Shown: piece by piece, positions 14,337-22,674 of the stretch
Layout of the letters: each line of letters starts with the position of its first letter
Numbering within the stretch: position 1 is the stretch's first letter
DNA from: Nocardioides mesophilus
GTDB lineage: Bacteria; Actinomycetota; Actinomycetes; Propionibacteriales; Nocardioidaceae
NCBI RefSeq assembly: GCF_014395785.1
Contig: NZ_CP060713.1
Coordinates: forward strand, 2,818,501-2,882,500
DNA length: 64,000 bases
Reading direction: 5' to 3'
The notes under the pieces: model-generated
The model's database searches: none
Told to the model about the DNA's origin: nothing
Seen by the model: the letters and a program-made list of their open reading frames with translations, nothing else
Made by a program: the position numbers and the translations under genes

Positions 14337-14911
14337 GCGACAGCGCGGACCGGCTCGTCGACGACGTCGTGGGCCGGTGGCACGAGGACGACCTCGGGGT
14401 CCGCGGGCGGGTCCTCGACGTCGTGCGGGCGCCGGCGGCGGTGCTGGCCGCACGCGGCGCCGACGTCGACCCGACCGACCCGCTGGTGGTAAGGCTGGCC
14501 GCCGACCTGGTCGCGACGATGCGGGTCTCGCCCGGCTGCGTCGGCCTGGCCGCCCCCCAGGTCGGGGTGGGGCTGCGGGTGTTCTGCGTGGACGTCTCCG
14601 AGCACCCCAAGACGCGTGCGCACCACGGCACCTTCGTGCTCTGCAACGCTGAGGTGGTCGACGCGTCCCGCAACGAGAGGGCCCGCGAGGGGTGCATGAG
14701 CGTCCCGGACCTCACCGGCGACGTGAAGCGGGCCTCGCGGGTGCTGGTCCGCGGCCGGCTCCCGGGCAGCGGGGAGCACGTCGAGGTGGCGGCCGAGGCC
14801 TTCGAGGCGCGGGCGCTGCAGCACGAGGTCGACCACTGCGACGGGCTGCTCTTCCTCGACCGGGTGGCGGGTGCGCACGCGATCCACCCGCGCAAGACCT
14901 ATCTTGGGTGA
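14333..14911 (+). CDS. def: Peptide deformylase
   Basis: Metalloenzyme that removes the N-formyl group from new proteins. The 192 residues contain all three signatures: motif 1 GCVGLAAPQ (68-76, with GC in place of the usual start), motif 2 EGCMS (119-123, metal ligand Cys121) and motif 3 QHEVDHCDG (metal ligands His164 and His168, catalytic Glu165). Start GTG overlaps the ACT gene stop. The gene ends 10 bases before a tRNA gene, so the two may be co-transcribed. Confidence 0.95.
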   Translation: MSDSADRLVDDVVGRWHEDDLGVRGRVLDVVRAPAAVLAARGADVDPTDPLVVRLAADLVATMRVSPGCVGLAAPQVGVGLRVFCVDVSEHPKTRAHHGTFVLCNAEVVDASRNERAREGCMSVPDLTGDVKRASRVLVRGRLPGSGEHVEVAAEAFEARALQHEVDHCDGLLFLDRVAGAHAIHPRKTYLG

Positions 14912-14921
14912 CCGAGCCCGG

Positions 14922-14997
14922 GCCCCCGTATCCCAATGGCAGAGGAAGAGGTCTTAAAAACCTTTCAGTGTCGGTTCGAGTCCGACCGGGGGTACCA
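14922..14997 (+). tRNA. tRNA with anticodon UAA, short variable loop
   Basis: A 76-base cloverleaf with encoded CCA. Acceptor arms are GCCCCCG and CGGGGGT (the first pair is G-U) with discriminator A. The D arm is short (UCC/GGA plus a C-A mismatch) with GG in the loop. The anticodon stem GAGGT/ACCTT closes loop CTTAAAA, giving anticodon UAA at 14954-14956, which reads the leucine codon UUA. The T arm GTCGG-TTCGAGT-CCGAC is perfect. The variable loop is only five bases (TCAGT), so this is a class I body, whereas leucine tRNAs normally have a long variable arm. Amino acid identity is therefore uncertain. Confidence 0.85.
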
Positions 14998-15049
14998 CCG
15001 GTTGGCGCAGCCGTGACCGAAAACCGGTGAACCATGCAAGGATCTAGCC

Positions 15050-17197
15050 GTGCGGAGCGCTGGCGGGGATGCGGGACGTGGCTGGCGCGAAGCCACCCGG
15101 GTCCTGGACGGCGTCATGATCGGTGCCCTCGCCGTGGACGGCGGCGGCACCCTCACCTACTGCAACGCTGCGGCGGTCGCGCTGCTCGGACGGCAGCGTG
15201 AGGAGTTGCTCGGGCGAGACATCCGTGACCTGCTCTTCGAGGAGCCCGAGCACGGGGCGGTCGAGGAGGTGCTGCGTCACCTCGGCACCGGTCAGGCCTG
15301 GGCGGGAGAGCTGCCCATGGTCCGGGCCGGTGGGCTGGTGGAGCCGCTGGCCACCAGCTGGTCGCCCCTGACCGACGGTGAGGGGGTGGTCGGAGCGCTG
15401 CTGATCGCCGAGGAGGCGGCCGGCAGCGGGGCGCATGCCCGACGCCTGGCCGCGCGGCTGCGCCGGCTGGCCGCGGTCACCACCGAGCTGCTGGTCGCCG
15501 AGACCGTCGAGGCGGTCTCGGCGATCGTCACCGGCCAGCTGGCCGACACCGCCGGCGCGACGGTGAGCTCCCTGTCCACCCTGGTCGACGACGAGACGCT
15601 GGCGCTGATCGCGATGCGCGGTGGCCGGCACGGCGCGGCGTCCCGCTGGGCGACGTACCCGCTGGCAGCCAGCACCCCGGCCGGGGACACGATCCGCTCC
15701 GGTCGGATGCTGGTCCTGCGCAGCTCCGCGGAGATCGCCGAGCGCTACCCGACGGTGGAGTCCGCGGCCGACGGGGAGCGGTCCATGGTGTGCCTGCCGC
15801 TGCAGACCACCGGCGGACCGCTGGGCGTGGTGACGCTGTCGTTCCCGGGGCGGCGGGCGCTCGACGCCGCCGAGCTGGAGTTCCTGGGCATCCTCGCGGA
15901 CGTGTGCGCGCAGACCCTGGACCGGATCCGGGCGGTGGCCGCGGCGGCCGACCGGGAGTCGAAGCTGCAGTTCCTCGCCGACGCCAGCGAGCAGCTGTCC
16001 AGCAGCCTGGACTACCGGGCCACGCTGCGCCGGGTCGCCGACCTGGCGGTCCCGTGGTTCGCCGACTGGTGTGCCATCCAGCTGCTCCAGGACGGCGAGC
16101 TGCGCACCCTGTCCATCGCGCACGAGGACTCGAGCCTCGTGCAGCTCGTGGAGGACCTGCAGACCAAGTACCCACCGCCCCGTGACGGCTCGCGGGGCGC
16201 CTACAAGGTGCTGGCGACCGGTGAGAGCGAGCTGGTGCCCGAGGTCACCGACGAGCTGCTCGCGGTCGCGGCCGTCGACGAGGAGCACCTGCGGTTGCTG
16301 CGCACCCTCAACTTCCGCAGCGGCCTCGCGGTCCCGCTCAAGGTGCAGGACCGGGTGCTCGGTGTGATCACCTGGGTGGCCGGCGACCGCGGTCGCCGGT
16401 TCGGCCGCGCCGACCAGGCCTTCGGCGAGGACCTGGCCCGTCGGGCCGCGATCGCCATCGACAACTCCCAGCTGCACAGCGAGCTGCGCGACGTCGCCCT
16501 CAAGCTCCAGCACGCCGTCCTCCCTGCCGGGCTGCCGAAGCTCGACGACGTGGAGCTGGCGGTCTGCTACCAACCGGCCGGCCGCACCGACGCCGGCGGC
16601 GACTTCTACGACGTGCTCCCGCTGGACGAGGGCCGCCTCGCGGTGTTCGTCGGCGACGTGATGGGCCGCGGCGTCCAGGCGGCCTCGGCGATGGCGCAGA
16701 TGCGCTCGGCGGTGCGGACGCTGGTGGCGCTCGACCCGGAGCCGGCCACCGTGATGACCGGACTCGACGTGGTCTTCGACAAGCTCGACATGGATCAGCT
16801 GGTCACGGTCGTCTACGCGGTCGTGGATCCAGCACGGCAGCAGGTCCGGGTCATCAACGCCGGCCACCCCGCCCCGCTCGTCCTCGGCGCGGACGGCTCG
16901 AGCGCCGAGGTGACCACCTCGGGGACGCTGCTGCTCGGGGTGGGTGGCGGACGGCGCGAGGTGGTCACCGCCCCGCTCCGCGACGAGGACACGTTGCTGC
17001 TCTTCACCGACGGCCTCGTCGAGCGTCGCGGCGAGGACCTGGAGCAGGGAAGCGTCCGGCTGCGCCGGGCCGCCGTCGAGCTGCTGCCGCCCCGCGCACT
17101 CGACGAGGGGCTGCCGATGCTGGTCGAGGCGGTCCGCGACCCCGACCGTGACGACGACGTCGCCGCGCTGGCGGTCCGGCCGCACCGTCGGGGATAG
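15050..17197 (+). CDS. PAS-GAF-PP2C (SpoIIE-type) serine phosphatase
   Basis: Cytosolic signalling phosphatase, probably acting on an anti-anti-sigma factor in a partner-switching stress pathway. The 715 residues comprise a PAS domain (about 18-115, TYCNAAAVALLGRQREELLG), two GAF-like sensor domains (about 130-295 and 310-475) and a C-terminal SpoIIE/PP2C domain (500-712) with AGGDFYDVLPL, VFVGDVMGRGVQAA, VINAGHPAPLVL and LLFTDGLVERR, the manganese-binding Asp motifs intact. Start GTG with AAGGA 7 bases upstream. No anti-sigma or STAS gene lies nearby, so its partner is elsewhere. Confidence 0.92.
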   Translation: MRSAGGDAGRGWREATRVLDGVMIGALAVDGGGTLTYCNAAAVALLGRQREELLGRDIRDLLFEEPEHGAVEEVLRHLGTGQAWAGELPMVRAGGLVEPLATSWSPLTDGEGVVGALLIAEEAAGSGAHARRLAARLRRLAAVTTELLVAETVEAVSAIVTGQLADTAGATVSSLSTLVDDETLALIAMRGGRHGAASRWATYPLAASTPAGDTIRSGRMLVLRSSAEIAERYPTVESAADGERSMVCLPLQTTGGPLGVVTLSFPGRRALDAAELEFLGILADVCAQTLDRIRAVAAAADRESKLQFLADASEQLSSSLDYRATLRRVADLAVPWFADWCAIQLLQDGELRTLSIAHEDSSLVQLVEDLQTKYPPPRDGSRGAYKVLATGESELVPEVTDELLAVAAVDEEHLRLLRTLNFRSGLAVPLKVQDRVLGVITWVAGDRGRRFGRADQAFGEDLARRAAIAIDNSQLHSELRDVALKLQHAVLPAGLPKLDDVELAVCYQPAGRTDAGGDFYDVLPLDEGRLAVFVGDVMGRGVQAASAMAQMRSAVRTLVALDPEPATVMTGLDVVFDKLDMDQLVTVVYAVVDPARQQVRVINAGHPAPLVLGADGSSAEVTTSGTLLLGVGGGRREVVTAPLRDEDTLLLFTDGLVERRGEDLEQGSVRLRRAAVELLPPRALDEGLPMLVEAVRDPDRDDDVAALAVRPHRRG

Positions 17198-17339
17198 CCC
17201 GGTTGCGGCTGGTCTTCCGCCCCCGCACCCGCCGGCGTACGCCGCTGCGTCCGGCTACCCGCGTGACGAACGGCCCTCCCCGCCCCGCCAGGCCGCGGAC
17301 AGGCTCGTACGGGGGGAGGAACGGACCCGGAGGTGCCGG

Positions 17340-17864
17340 ATGCGGGTATTGGTGGCCTATGCGAGTGAGTACGGCTCGACGCGCGGCATCGCCGAGCGGA
17401 TCGCCGAGGTGCTGAGCGAGCACGGCCAGCTGGTCGACGTCTGGTCGGTCGAGGAGGTCTACGACCTCAGCGAGTGGCAGTGCGTGGTCGTGGGCAGCGC
17501 GGTGCACAACACCGCCTGGCTGGACCAGGCGCAGCGGTTCGTCGCCCGGCACCAGAGCGAGCTGCGCCGACGCCAGGTCTGGGCGTTCAGCGTCGGCATG
17601 CCGGCGGCCCTGCGCTGGCCGCTGCGCGACCTCGCCTCGGCCAAGGAGCAGGCGAAGATCGGGGAGGAGCTGCGGCGCCGCGTGCTGGTGCGCGACCACC
17701 GGCTCTTCTCGGGGGTCTTCGACCGCGACCGCGAGCAGTCCCGGCTGGGACGGCTGCTGTTCGCCGTGGTCTCCGGCCGCTACGGCGACCTGCGGGACTG
17801 GGAGGCGATCGACGGCTGGGCCCAGGAGATCGCCCAGGAGCTGTCGCACCAGCCGGTCGGGTGA
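17340..17864 (+). CDS. Flavodoxin-domain protein (HemG-like)
   Basis: Predicted FMN-binding flavodoxin-fold protein of 174 residues. The FMN phosphate loop is YASEYGSTRGIAERIAE at the N-terminus, followed by VVVGSAVHNTAWL and WAFSVGMP, as in flavodoxin-like protoporphyrinogen oxidase HemG and relatives. Without heme genes nearby I would not assign that reaction. GGAGG lies 6 bases before the ATG. Confidence 0.8.
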   Translation: MRVLVAYASEYGSTRGIAERIAEVLSEHGQLVDVWSVEEVYDLSEWQCVVVGSAVHNTAWLDQAQRFVARHQSELRRRQVWAFSVGMPAALRWPLRDLASAKEQAKIGEELRRRVLVRDHRLFSGVFDRDREQSRLGRLLFAVVSGRYGDLRDWEAIDGWAQEIAQELSHQPVG

Positions 17865-17876
17865 TCGAAGCGTCAC

Positions 17877-17901
17877 GTTTGCGTCCCCCGGCGGCGGGCA
17901 C
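17877..17901 (+). promoter_or_regulatory. SigF/SigB-like promoter of holin-DUF3618 pair
   Basis: GTTT (17877-17880), 15 bases, GGGCAC (17896-17901), then 9 bases to the ATG. Geometry is identical to the site before yihY, though the -10 has C for T. Confidence 0.35.
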
Positions 17902-17910
17902 CTGTCAGGC

Positions 17911-18336
17911 ATGAGCACGTCATACACGCCCGGAACGCATCGGGACACGCCCGTCGAGGAGCCCACCCTGGGCGCCCTCGTCCACGACCTGAGCGAGCAG
18001 ACCTCGGCGCTGGTCCGCAGCGAGGTGGAGCTGGCCAAGGCCGAGCTCGCCGCCAAGGGGAAGAGCGCCGGGATGGGGGCGGGGCTGTTCGGCGCCGCCG
18101 GGCTGCTCGGCTTCTTCGCCGCCGCCGTGCTGATCACCACCGCGATCCTGGCGCTCGACCTGGCGCTTCCGGCCTGGCTCGCCGCGCTGATCGTCGGCGT
18201 GGTGCTCCTCGCCGCCGCCGGGATCGCGGCGCTGCTGGGCAAGAAGAAGGTCGCCGACGCCGGTTCGCCGGTGCCGGAGCGCGCCGCCCACGGCGTCAAG
18301 CAGGACGTCGCCACCCTCAAGGGGGGTCAGGCATGA
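17911..18336 (+). CDS. Phage-holin-like (Phage_holin_3_6) membrane protein
   Basis: A 141-residue membrane protein of the actinobacterial holin-superfamily/DUF1469 type: an amphipathic N-terminal helix (LVHDLSEQTSALVRSEVELAKAE), then two transmembrane helices (about 56-80 and 86-110) and a basic tail. Despite the name these chromosomal proteins are not lysis holins. It is coupled by an ATGA overlap to a DUF3618 gene, a pairing common in actinobacteria. A SigF/B-like site precedes it. Confidence 0.85.
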   Translation: MSTSYTPGTHRDTPVEEPTLGALVHDLSEQTSALVRSEVELAKAELAAKGKSAGMGAGLFGAAGLLGFFAAAVLITTAILALDLALPAWLAALIVGVVLLAAAGIAALLGKKKVADAGSPVPERAAHGVKQDVATLKGGQA

Positions 18337-18626
18337 GCAGCGACCTGAACGGCAGCCGGGCCAGCGTCGACACCGGGCCGCCCACCTCCAGCGACCCCAC
18401 GATCGCCGCCAAGGAGCGCGAGGTCGAGCGGCAGCGCGAGCAGCTCGCCGAGACCGTCGACGCGCTGCACGCCAAGCTCGACGTCAAGGCCCAGGCGCGT
18501 GCGCGCGTCGACGCCGCACGGGCCCGCGCCACCACGCCCTCGGGCCGGCCGCGGCCCGAGGTGCTCGCCGGTGCGGCCGTGGCGGTGCTCGGCGTGGTGG
18601 TTCTGGTCTGGTGGCGCCGCCGCTGA
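18333..18626 (+). CDS. DUF3618 family membrane protein
   Basis: A 97-residue protein: coiled-coil segment REVERQREQLAETVDALHAKLDVKAQAR (typical DUF3618 start), then a single C-terminal transmembrane helix (VLAGAAVAVLGVVVLVWW) and RRR. Tail-anchored topology is likely. Function unknown; the partner is the overlapping holin-like gene upstream. Confidence 0.85.
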   Translation: MSSDLNGSRASVDTGPPTSSDPTIAAKEREVERQREQLAETVDALHAKLDVKAQARARVDAARARATTPSGRPRPEVLAGAAVAVLGVVVLVWWRRR

Positions 18627-18733
18627 CCCGGCCGCTTGACCGCTGCTGAGAACCGGCCCGAACCGCCCGGAACAACGGCACGCCCGCGTCCGTTGAACAG
18701 GGCAGCGGATCACTAGGATGGGTCCGCGGCCCC

Positions 18734-18756
18734 AGGCTCCCCAGATCGGGGAGCCT
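18734..18756 (+). promoter_or_regulatory. Leader hairpin upstream of the BI-1 gene
   Basis: A perfect 9-bp stem (AGGCTCCCC / GGGGAGCCT) with a 5-base loop lies between a TAGGAT -10 candidate (about 18714-18719, with TTGAAC 15 bases before it) and the strong GGAGG ribosome site. It may stabilise the mRNA or control translation. Confidence 0.5.
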
Positions 18757-18779
18757 CCGGCCTCCAAGGAGGAGACCAC

Positions 18780-19661
18780 ATGCGCAGCAGCAACCCCGTG
18801 TTCTCGCGCGCGGACGGCTTCAACGGCCGTGGCAGCGCGAGCGGCATGAGCTACCCCACCCAGGGGTCCCCGCAGTACGCCCCGCCCGCTCCCCAGTACG
18901 GCGGCCAGCAGTACGGCGGCCCGACCGGCGGTGCGCCGACCGGCTACGCGCCCGCCTCCACCGAGCGGATGACGATCGACTCGGTCGTCCAGAAGACCGG
19001 GCTCACCCTCGGTGTCGTCGTGGTCGTGGCCGTCGCGACCTGGTTCCTGACCGGGCCGATCACCGACCCGCAGGCCCTGACCACCCTCTACACCCTGTCG
19101 ATGGTCGGCGCCCTCGGCGGCTTCGCGCTGTCGATGGTGAACTCCTTCAAGCGGGTCGTCTCCCCGGGCCTGGTGCTCGCCTACGCGGCGCTCGAGGGCA
19201 TCTTCGTCGGCGCGTTCAGCAAGGCGATGGAGGCCCAGTTCGGCTCCGGTGACGGCACCGGCCTCGTGATGGGCGCCGTGGCCGGAACCTTCGCGGCGGT
19301 CGCCGGCACGCTGGCGGCGTACAAGTTCTTCGACATCAAGGTCGGCCAGAAGTTCCGCACCTGGGTCGTCGCGGCGATGTTCGGCTTCGTCGCCGTCTCG
19401 CTGCTCGACTTCGTGCTCGGCTTCTTCAGCGCCGACATCGGCGTCAACGGGTTCGGCGGGATGGGCCTGGTGATGAGCCTGGTCGGCCTGGGTCTCGGCG
19501 TGCTGATGCTGATCCTCGACTTCGACTTCGTCGAGCGGGGTGTCGCGGCCGGTCTGCCGGAGCGCGAGTCGTGGCGTGCGGCGTTCGGCCTGACCGTCAC
19601 CATCATCTGGATCTACATCGAGCTGCTCCGGATCCTGGCGATCCTGCGCGGCAACGACTGA
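18780..19661 (+). CDS. Bax inhibitor-1/YccA family membrane protein
   Basis: A 293-residue polytopic membrane protein. The first 65 residues are Gly/Gln/Tyr/Pro-rich and disordered (QYGGQQYGGPTGG); seven hydrophobic helices follow from about 75 to 290, ending in the conserved IWIYIELLRILAILRGND. Relatives act as calcium leak channels or FtsH modulators, but the bacterial role is not settled. The ATG follows AAGGAGG. A long terminator hairpin separates it from the convergent GDSL gene. Confidence 0.93.
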   Translation: MRSSNPVFSRADGFNGRGSASGMSYPTQGSPQYAPPAPQYGGQQYGGPTGGAPTGYAPASTERMTIDSVVQKTGLTLGVVVVVAVATWFLTGPITDPQALTTLYTLSMVGALGGFALSMVNSFKRVVSPGLVLAYAALEGIFVGAFSKAMEAQFGSGDGTGLVMGAVAGTFAAVAGTLAAYKFFDIKVGQKFRTWVVAAMFGFVAVSLLDFVLGFFSADIGVNGFGGMGLVMSLVGLGLGVLMLILDFDFVERGVAAGLPERESWRAAFGLTVTIIWIYIELLRILAILRGND

Positions 19662-19671
19662 CCTGCACCGT

Positions 19672-19714
19672 CGACCGGCGCCCCCTACCCGTTGCGGGTG
19701 GGGGGCGCCGGTCG
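19672..19714. terminator. Bidirectional terminator, 19-bp stem
   Basis: Arms 19672-19690 and 19696-19714 pair over 19 positions (one U-G) around the loop GTTGC, between two convergent genes. Confidence 0.85.
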
Positions 19715-19732
19715 TTCGACGGGTGGTGCGGC

Positions 19733-20803
19733 TCAGGCCGGCTCGGCGGCCCTGTCGGGGCTCTCGGCGGCGTCGGCACCGTCGGGCTGGGACTCGACCT
19801 CGGTGGTCGGGGTCTCGGCGTCGGCCTCGGGCTGGCGGCGCCGGCGCCGGATCTGCACCCAGCGGCCGCGCGCGCCGCGCCGGGCGCCGGCCACCTCGGT
19901 GCCGTCGATCTCGGTGCCCGGGACCTTGCTCGCCTCGACCGCGGCCTGCGCCACCGGCAGCACCGTCTCGCCGCGGAACGCCTCGGGGACCAGCTCTTCG
20001 AACGGGATCACCCCGACGGCGGCGAGCACCGAGGGCAGCAGCACCGAGGCGAGGCTGGAGTAGCCGGCCGCGGAGGGGTGGAACCGGTCCGGGCCGAAGA
20101 ACAGCGTCGGCGTCGCCTCGAACTCCGGTCCGAGGACCGACCCGAGCGACACCGTCCGGCCCCCGGCCTCGACCACGGCGATCGTCTGGGCGGCCGCGAG
20201 CCGGCGCGACCAGTGCCGGGCGATCTGCTTCAGCGGCGGTGCGATCGGCTCGATGGTCCCGAGGTCCGGGCAGGTGCCCACGACGACCTCCACGTCGGCC
20301 TCGCGCAGCCGGCGTACGCCGTCGGCGAGCAGCCGCACGGACTCCGAGGGCCGCCGGGTGTGGGTGACGTCGTTGGCGCCGACCAGGATCACCGCGACGT
20401 CCGGCTGCACCGGCAGCGCCGCGTCGATCTGCCGGGCCAGGTCACGGGTCTGCGCTCCCACGAACGCGAACGAGCGCAGGAAGACCCGGCGCTCCGCGCC
20501 CTCGGCGAGCCCCGAGGCGAGGTGGGCGCCGGGGGTCTCCTGGACGCTCTCCACGCCGTAGCCGGCGGCCGAGGAGTCGCCGAGCAGCACCATCTTCAGG
20601 GCGGGCCCGGGTCGACCGTGGCCGTACCAGCCGGTCGCGTCCGGCGGCGTGCCGTCCGCGTTGCCGATCATGCGGCGCGCCATCAGCGCCTCGGTCCGCA
20701 GCACGCCGTACAGGGAGGCGCCGGCCAGCGACAGGCCGCCGCCGCCGTACGCGGCAGCCGCCGCCAGCTTCCGTGCCGCCGCTGCCTTGCCCACGCCCCC
20801 CAT
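19733..20803 (-). CDS. SGNH/GDSL hydrolase family protein
   Basis: Lipase/esterase-like protein of 356 residues. Block I is VLLGDSSAAGYG (catalytic Ser about 77), block III VGANDV (about 141-146), and block V DRFHPSAAGY with the Asp-His pair. The Ala-rich N-terminal segment (LAAAAAYGGGGLSLAGASL) is probably a membrane anchor or signal; the last 50 residues are basic then acidic and disordered. I chose the ATG at 20803; a GTG at 20827 would leave 3 bases to the divergent cbs gene. Confidence 0.85.
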   Translation of the reverse strand: MGGVGKAAAARKLAAAAAYGGGGLSLAGASLYGVLRTEALMARRMIGNADGTPPDATGWYGHGRPGPALKMVLLGDSSAAGYGVESVQETPGAHLASGLAEGAERRVFLRSFAFVGAQTRDLARQIDAALPVQPDVAVILVGANDVTHTRRPSESVRLLADGVRRLREADVEVVVGTCPDLGTIEPIAPPLKQIARHWSRRLAAAQTIAVVEAGGRTVSLGSVLGPEFEATPTLFFGPDRFHPSAAGYSSLASVLLPSVLAAVGVIPFEELVPEAFRGETVLPVAQAAVEASKVPGTEIDGTEVAGARRGARGRWVQIRRRRRQPEADAETPTTEVESQPDGADAAESPDRAAEPA

Positions 20804-20818
20804 CGTAGAGGTGAGCCC

Positions 20819-20824
20819 TAGACT
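20819..20824 (+). promoter_or_regulatory. Leaderless -10 box of cbs
   Basis: TAGACT, 6 bases before the GTG start; no ribosome-binding site is present, which fits a leaderless mRNA. Confidence 0.5.
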
Positions 20825-20830
20825 CACGGC

Positions 20831-22219
20831 GTGCGCTACGTGAACTCACTCCTGGACCTGGTCGGCAACACCCCGCTGGTGCGGCTGCACCACGTCGTCC
20901 CTCCGGGCGACGACGCCCCGCTGGTGCTCGCGAAGGTGGAGTACCTCAACCCGGGCGGATCGGTGAAGGACCGGATCGCGCTGCGAATGGTCGAGGCCGC
21001 CGAGGCCTCCGGCGAGCTCAAGTCGGGCGGGACCATCGTGGAGCCGACCTCGGGCAACACCGGCGTGGGGCTGGCGATCGTCGCGCAGGCCAAGGGCTAC
21101 AAGTGCGTCTTCGTGTGCCCGGACAAGGTCAGCGAGGACAAGCGCAACGTGCTCAAGGCGTACGGCGCCGAGGTGGTCGTCTGCCCGACCGCGGTGGCGC
21201 CGGAGCACCCCGGCTCCTACTACAACGTCTCCGACCGGCTGGTGCGCGAGATCGAGGGCGCCTGGAAGCCCAACCAGTACGCCAACGTCAACAACCCGCT
21301 CTCCCACTACGAGAGCACCGGCCCGGAGATCTGGGAGCAGACCGAGGGCCGGATCACGCACTTCGTGTGCGGCATGGGCACCGGCGGCACGATCAGCGGC
21401 ACCGGGAAGTACCTCAAGGAGCAGAACCCCGACGTGCAGGTGATCGGCGCCGACCCGGCCGGCTCGGTCTACTCCGGCGGCACCGGCCGGCCCTACCTCG
21501 TCGAGGGCGTCGGCGAGGACTTCTGGCCGACGACGTACGACCCCGAGATCGCCGACCGGGTCATCGAGGTCTCCGACGCGGACTCCTTCGCGATGACCCG
21601 CCGGCTGGCCCGCGAGGAGGCGCTGCTGGTCGGCGGCTCCTGCGGCATGGCCACCGTCGCCGCGGCCCAGGTGGCCGCGGAGCTGGCCGGCACCCCGGAG
21701 GGCAAGGACGCGGTGATCGTGGTGCTGCTGCCCGACTCCGGCCGCGGCTACCTGACCAAGATCTTCAACGACGAGTGGCTCGCCCAGTACGGTTTCCTGC
21801 CGGCCGCCGGCGGCCAGACCGTCGGCGAGGTGCTGCGCGGCAAGAGCGGCCAGCTCCCCGACCTGGTGCACACGCACCCCACCGAGACCATCGCGGAGGC
21901 CGTGCACATCCTCCAGGAGTACGGCGTCTCGCAGATGCCCGTGGTGCGGGCGGAGCCGCCGATCGTCGCCGCGGAGGTCGCCGGCTCGGTCTCGGAGCGC
22001 AAGCTGCTCGACGCGCTGTTCGCCGGGCACGCCAAGCTCGCCGACCAGGTGGAGGCGCACATGGACGCGCCGCTGCCGAGCATCGGGGCGGGGGAGCCGG
22101 TCTCCGACGCGGTGGCCGCGCTCGAGGGCGCCGACGCGCTGCTGGTGCAGGAGGACGGCAAGCCGGTCGGCGTCGTCACCCGGCAGGACCTGCTGGCCTA
22201 CCTCGCCAGCGGGAGCTGA
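20831..22219 (+). CDS. cbs: Cystathionine beta-synthase
   Basis: PLP enzyme condensing homocysteine and serine (or acting as an O-acetylserine sulfhydrylase) in reverse transsulfuration. The 462 residues contain the fold type II PLP domain: NPGGSVKDR with PLP lysine K46, TSGNTGVGLA and GTGGTISGTGKYL. A C-terminal pair of CBS domains (about 335-460) follows, the regulatory Bateman module. The presence of the Bateman module argues for Cbs over plain cysteine synthase. A metB gene lies 14 kb downstream. Confidence 0.95.
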   Translation: MRYVNSLLDLVGNTPLVRLHHVVPPGDDAPLVLAKVEYLNPGGSVKDRIALRMVEAAEASGELKSGGTIVEPTSGNTGVGLAIVAQAKGYKCVFVCPDKVSEDKRNVLKAYGAEVVVCPTAVAPEHPGSYYNVSDRLVREIEGAWKPNQYANVNNPLSHYESTGPEIWEQTEGRITHFVCGMGTGGTISGTGKYLKEQNPDVQVIGADPAGSVYSGGTGRPYLVEGVGEDFWPTTYDPEIADRVIEVSDADSFAMTRRLAREEALLVGGSCGMATVAAAQVAAELAGTPEGKDAVIVVLLPDSGRGYLTKIFNDEWLAQYGFLPAAGGQTVGEVLRGKSGQLPDLVHTHPTETIAEAVHILQEYGVSQMPVVRAEPPIVAAEVAGSVSERKLLDALFAGHAKLADQVEAHMDAPLPSIGAGEPVSDAVAALEGADALLVQEDGKPVGVVTRQDLLAYLASGS

Positions 22220-22231
22220 GGGGGAGCCGTC

Positions 22232-22654
22232 GTGGGCTGGATCGGACCGGCGTCCAAGAATGGCGCCAAGATGGCCGCGAAGTACGGCCCCTTCGTCCTC
22301 CAGGCCTGGAAGGTCGCCGGGCCGAAGGTCAAGGAGTACTCCGCGGCCAAGAGCGACGAGCTCGCCCAGCGGGCCAAGGCGTTCCAGGACGCGGAGTCCC
22401 GGGTCGACGGCTCGGTGCTGCGGGTGCCGCACCAGGGCCGGCCGGTGTTCGTGGTCCTGACCGGGGAGGAGCCGGTCGCCTCCTACCCGGTGGTCGAGGA
22501 GCCGCTGGACGCGCTGATCGACCGGGTGGACCTCTCCCGGCGCGTCACGCCGCAGCAGCGACGGGAGCGGCAGCTGCGCAGCCGCGCCGCCGCGGTCCGC
22601 CGGCGGGCGGCGGCCCGGGGCCGCGACGTGACCCGCCGCCGCCCGCCGTACTGA
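22232..22654 (+). CDS. Conserved hypothetical basic protein
   Basis: I do not recognise a named family. The 140-residue product has an N-terminal amphipathic segment (NGAKMAAKYGPFVLQAWKVAG), a compact middle (LRVPHQGRPVFVVLTGEEPVASYPV) and a strongly basic tail (QQRRERQLRSRAAAVRRRAA), which could bind nucleic acid or membrane. GGGGGAG precedes the GTG start by 6 bases. It follows cbs by 12 bases, so it is likely co-transcribed. Its stop lies inside a hairpin shared with the convergent gene. Confidence 0.65.
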   Translation: MGWIGPASKNGAKMAAKYGPFVLQAWKVAGPKVKEYSAAKSDELAQRAKAFQDAESRVDGSVLRVPHQGRPVFVVLTGEEPVASYPVVEEPLDALIDRVDLSRRVTPQQRRERQLRSRAAAVRRRAAARGRDVTRRRPPY

Positions 22655-22674
22655 GCCGGCACCCGCAGGCTCAG
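22651..22674. terminator. Hairpin containing both convergent stops
   Basis: CTGAGCC (22651-22657) pairs perfectly with GGCTCAG (22668-22674). The TGA of the + gene and the TGA of the - gene each lie in one arm. Confidence 0.45.

Noticed and set aside
14922-14997. Selenocysteine or nonsense-suppressor tRNA
   Set aside because: The anticodon is UAA (reads UUA), not UCA or UUA, and arm lengths are canonical.
17911-18336. Prophage remnant because of a holin-like gene
   Set aside because: The holin_3_6-type protein with DUF3618 is a normal chromosomal pair in actinobacteria and no other phage gene is nearby.
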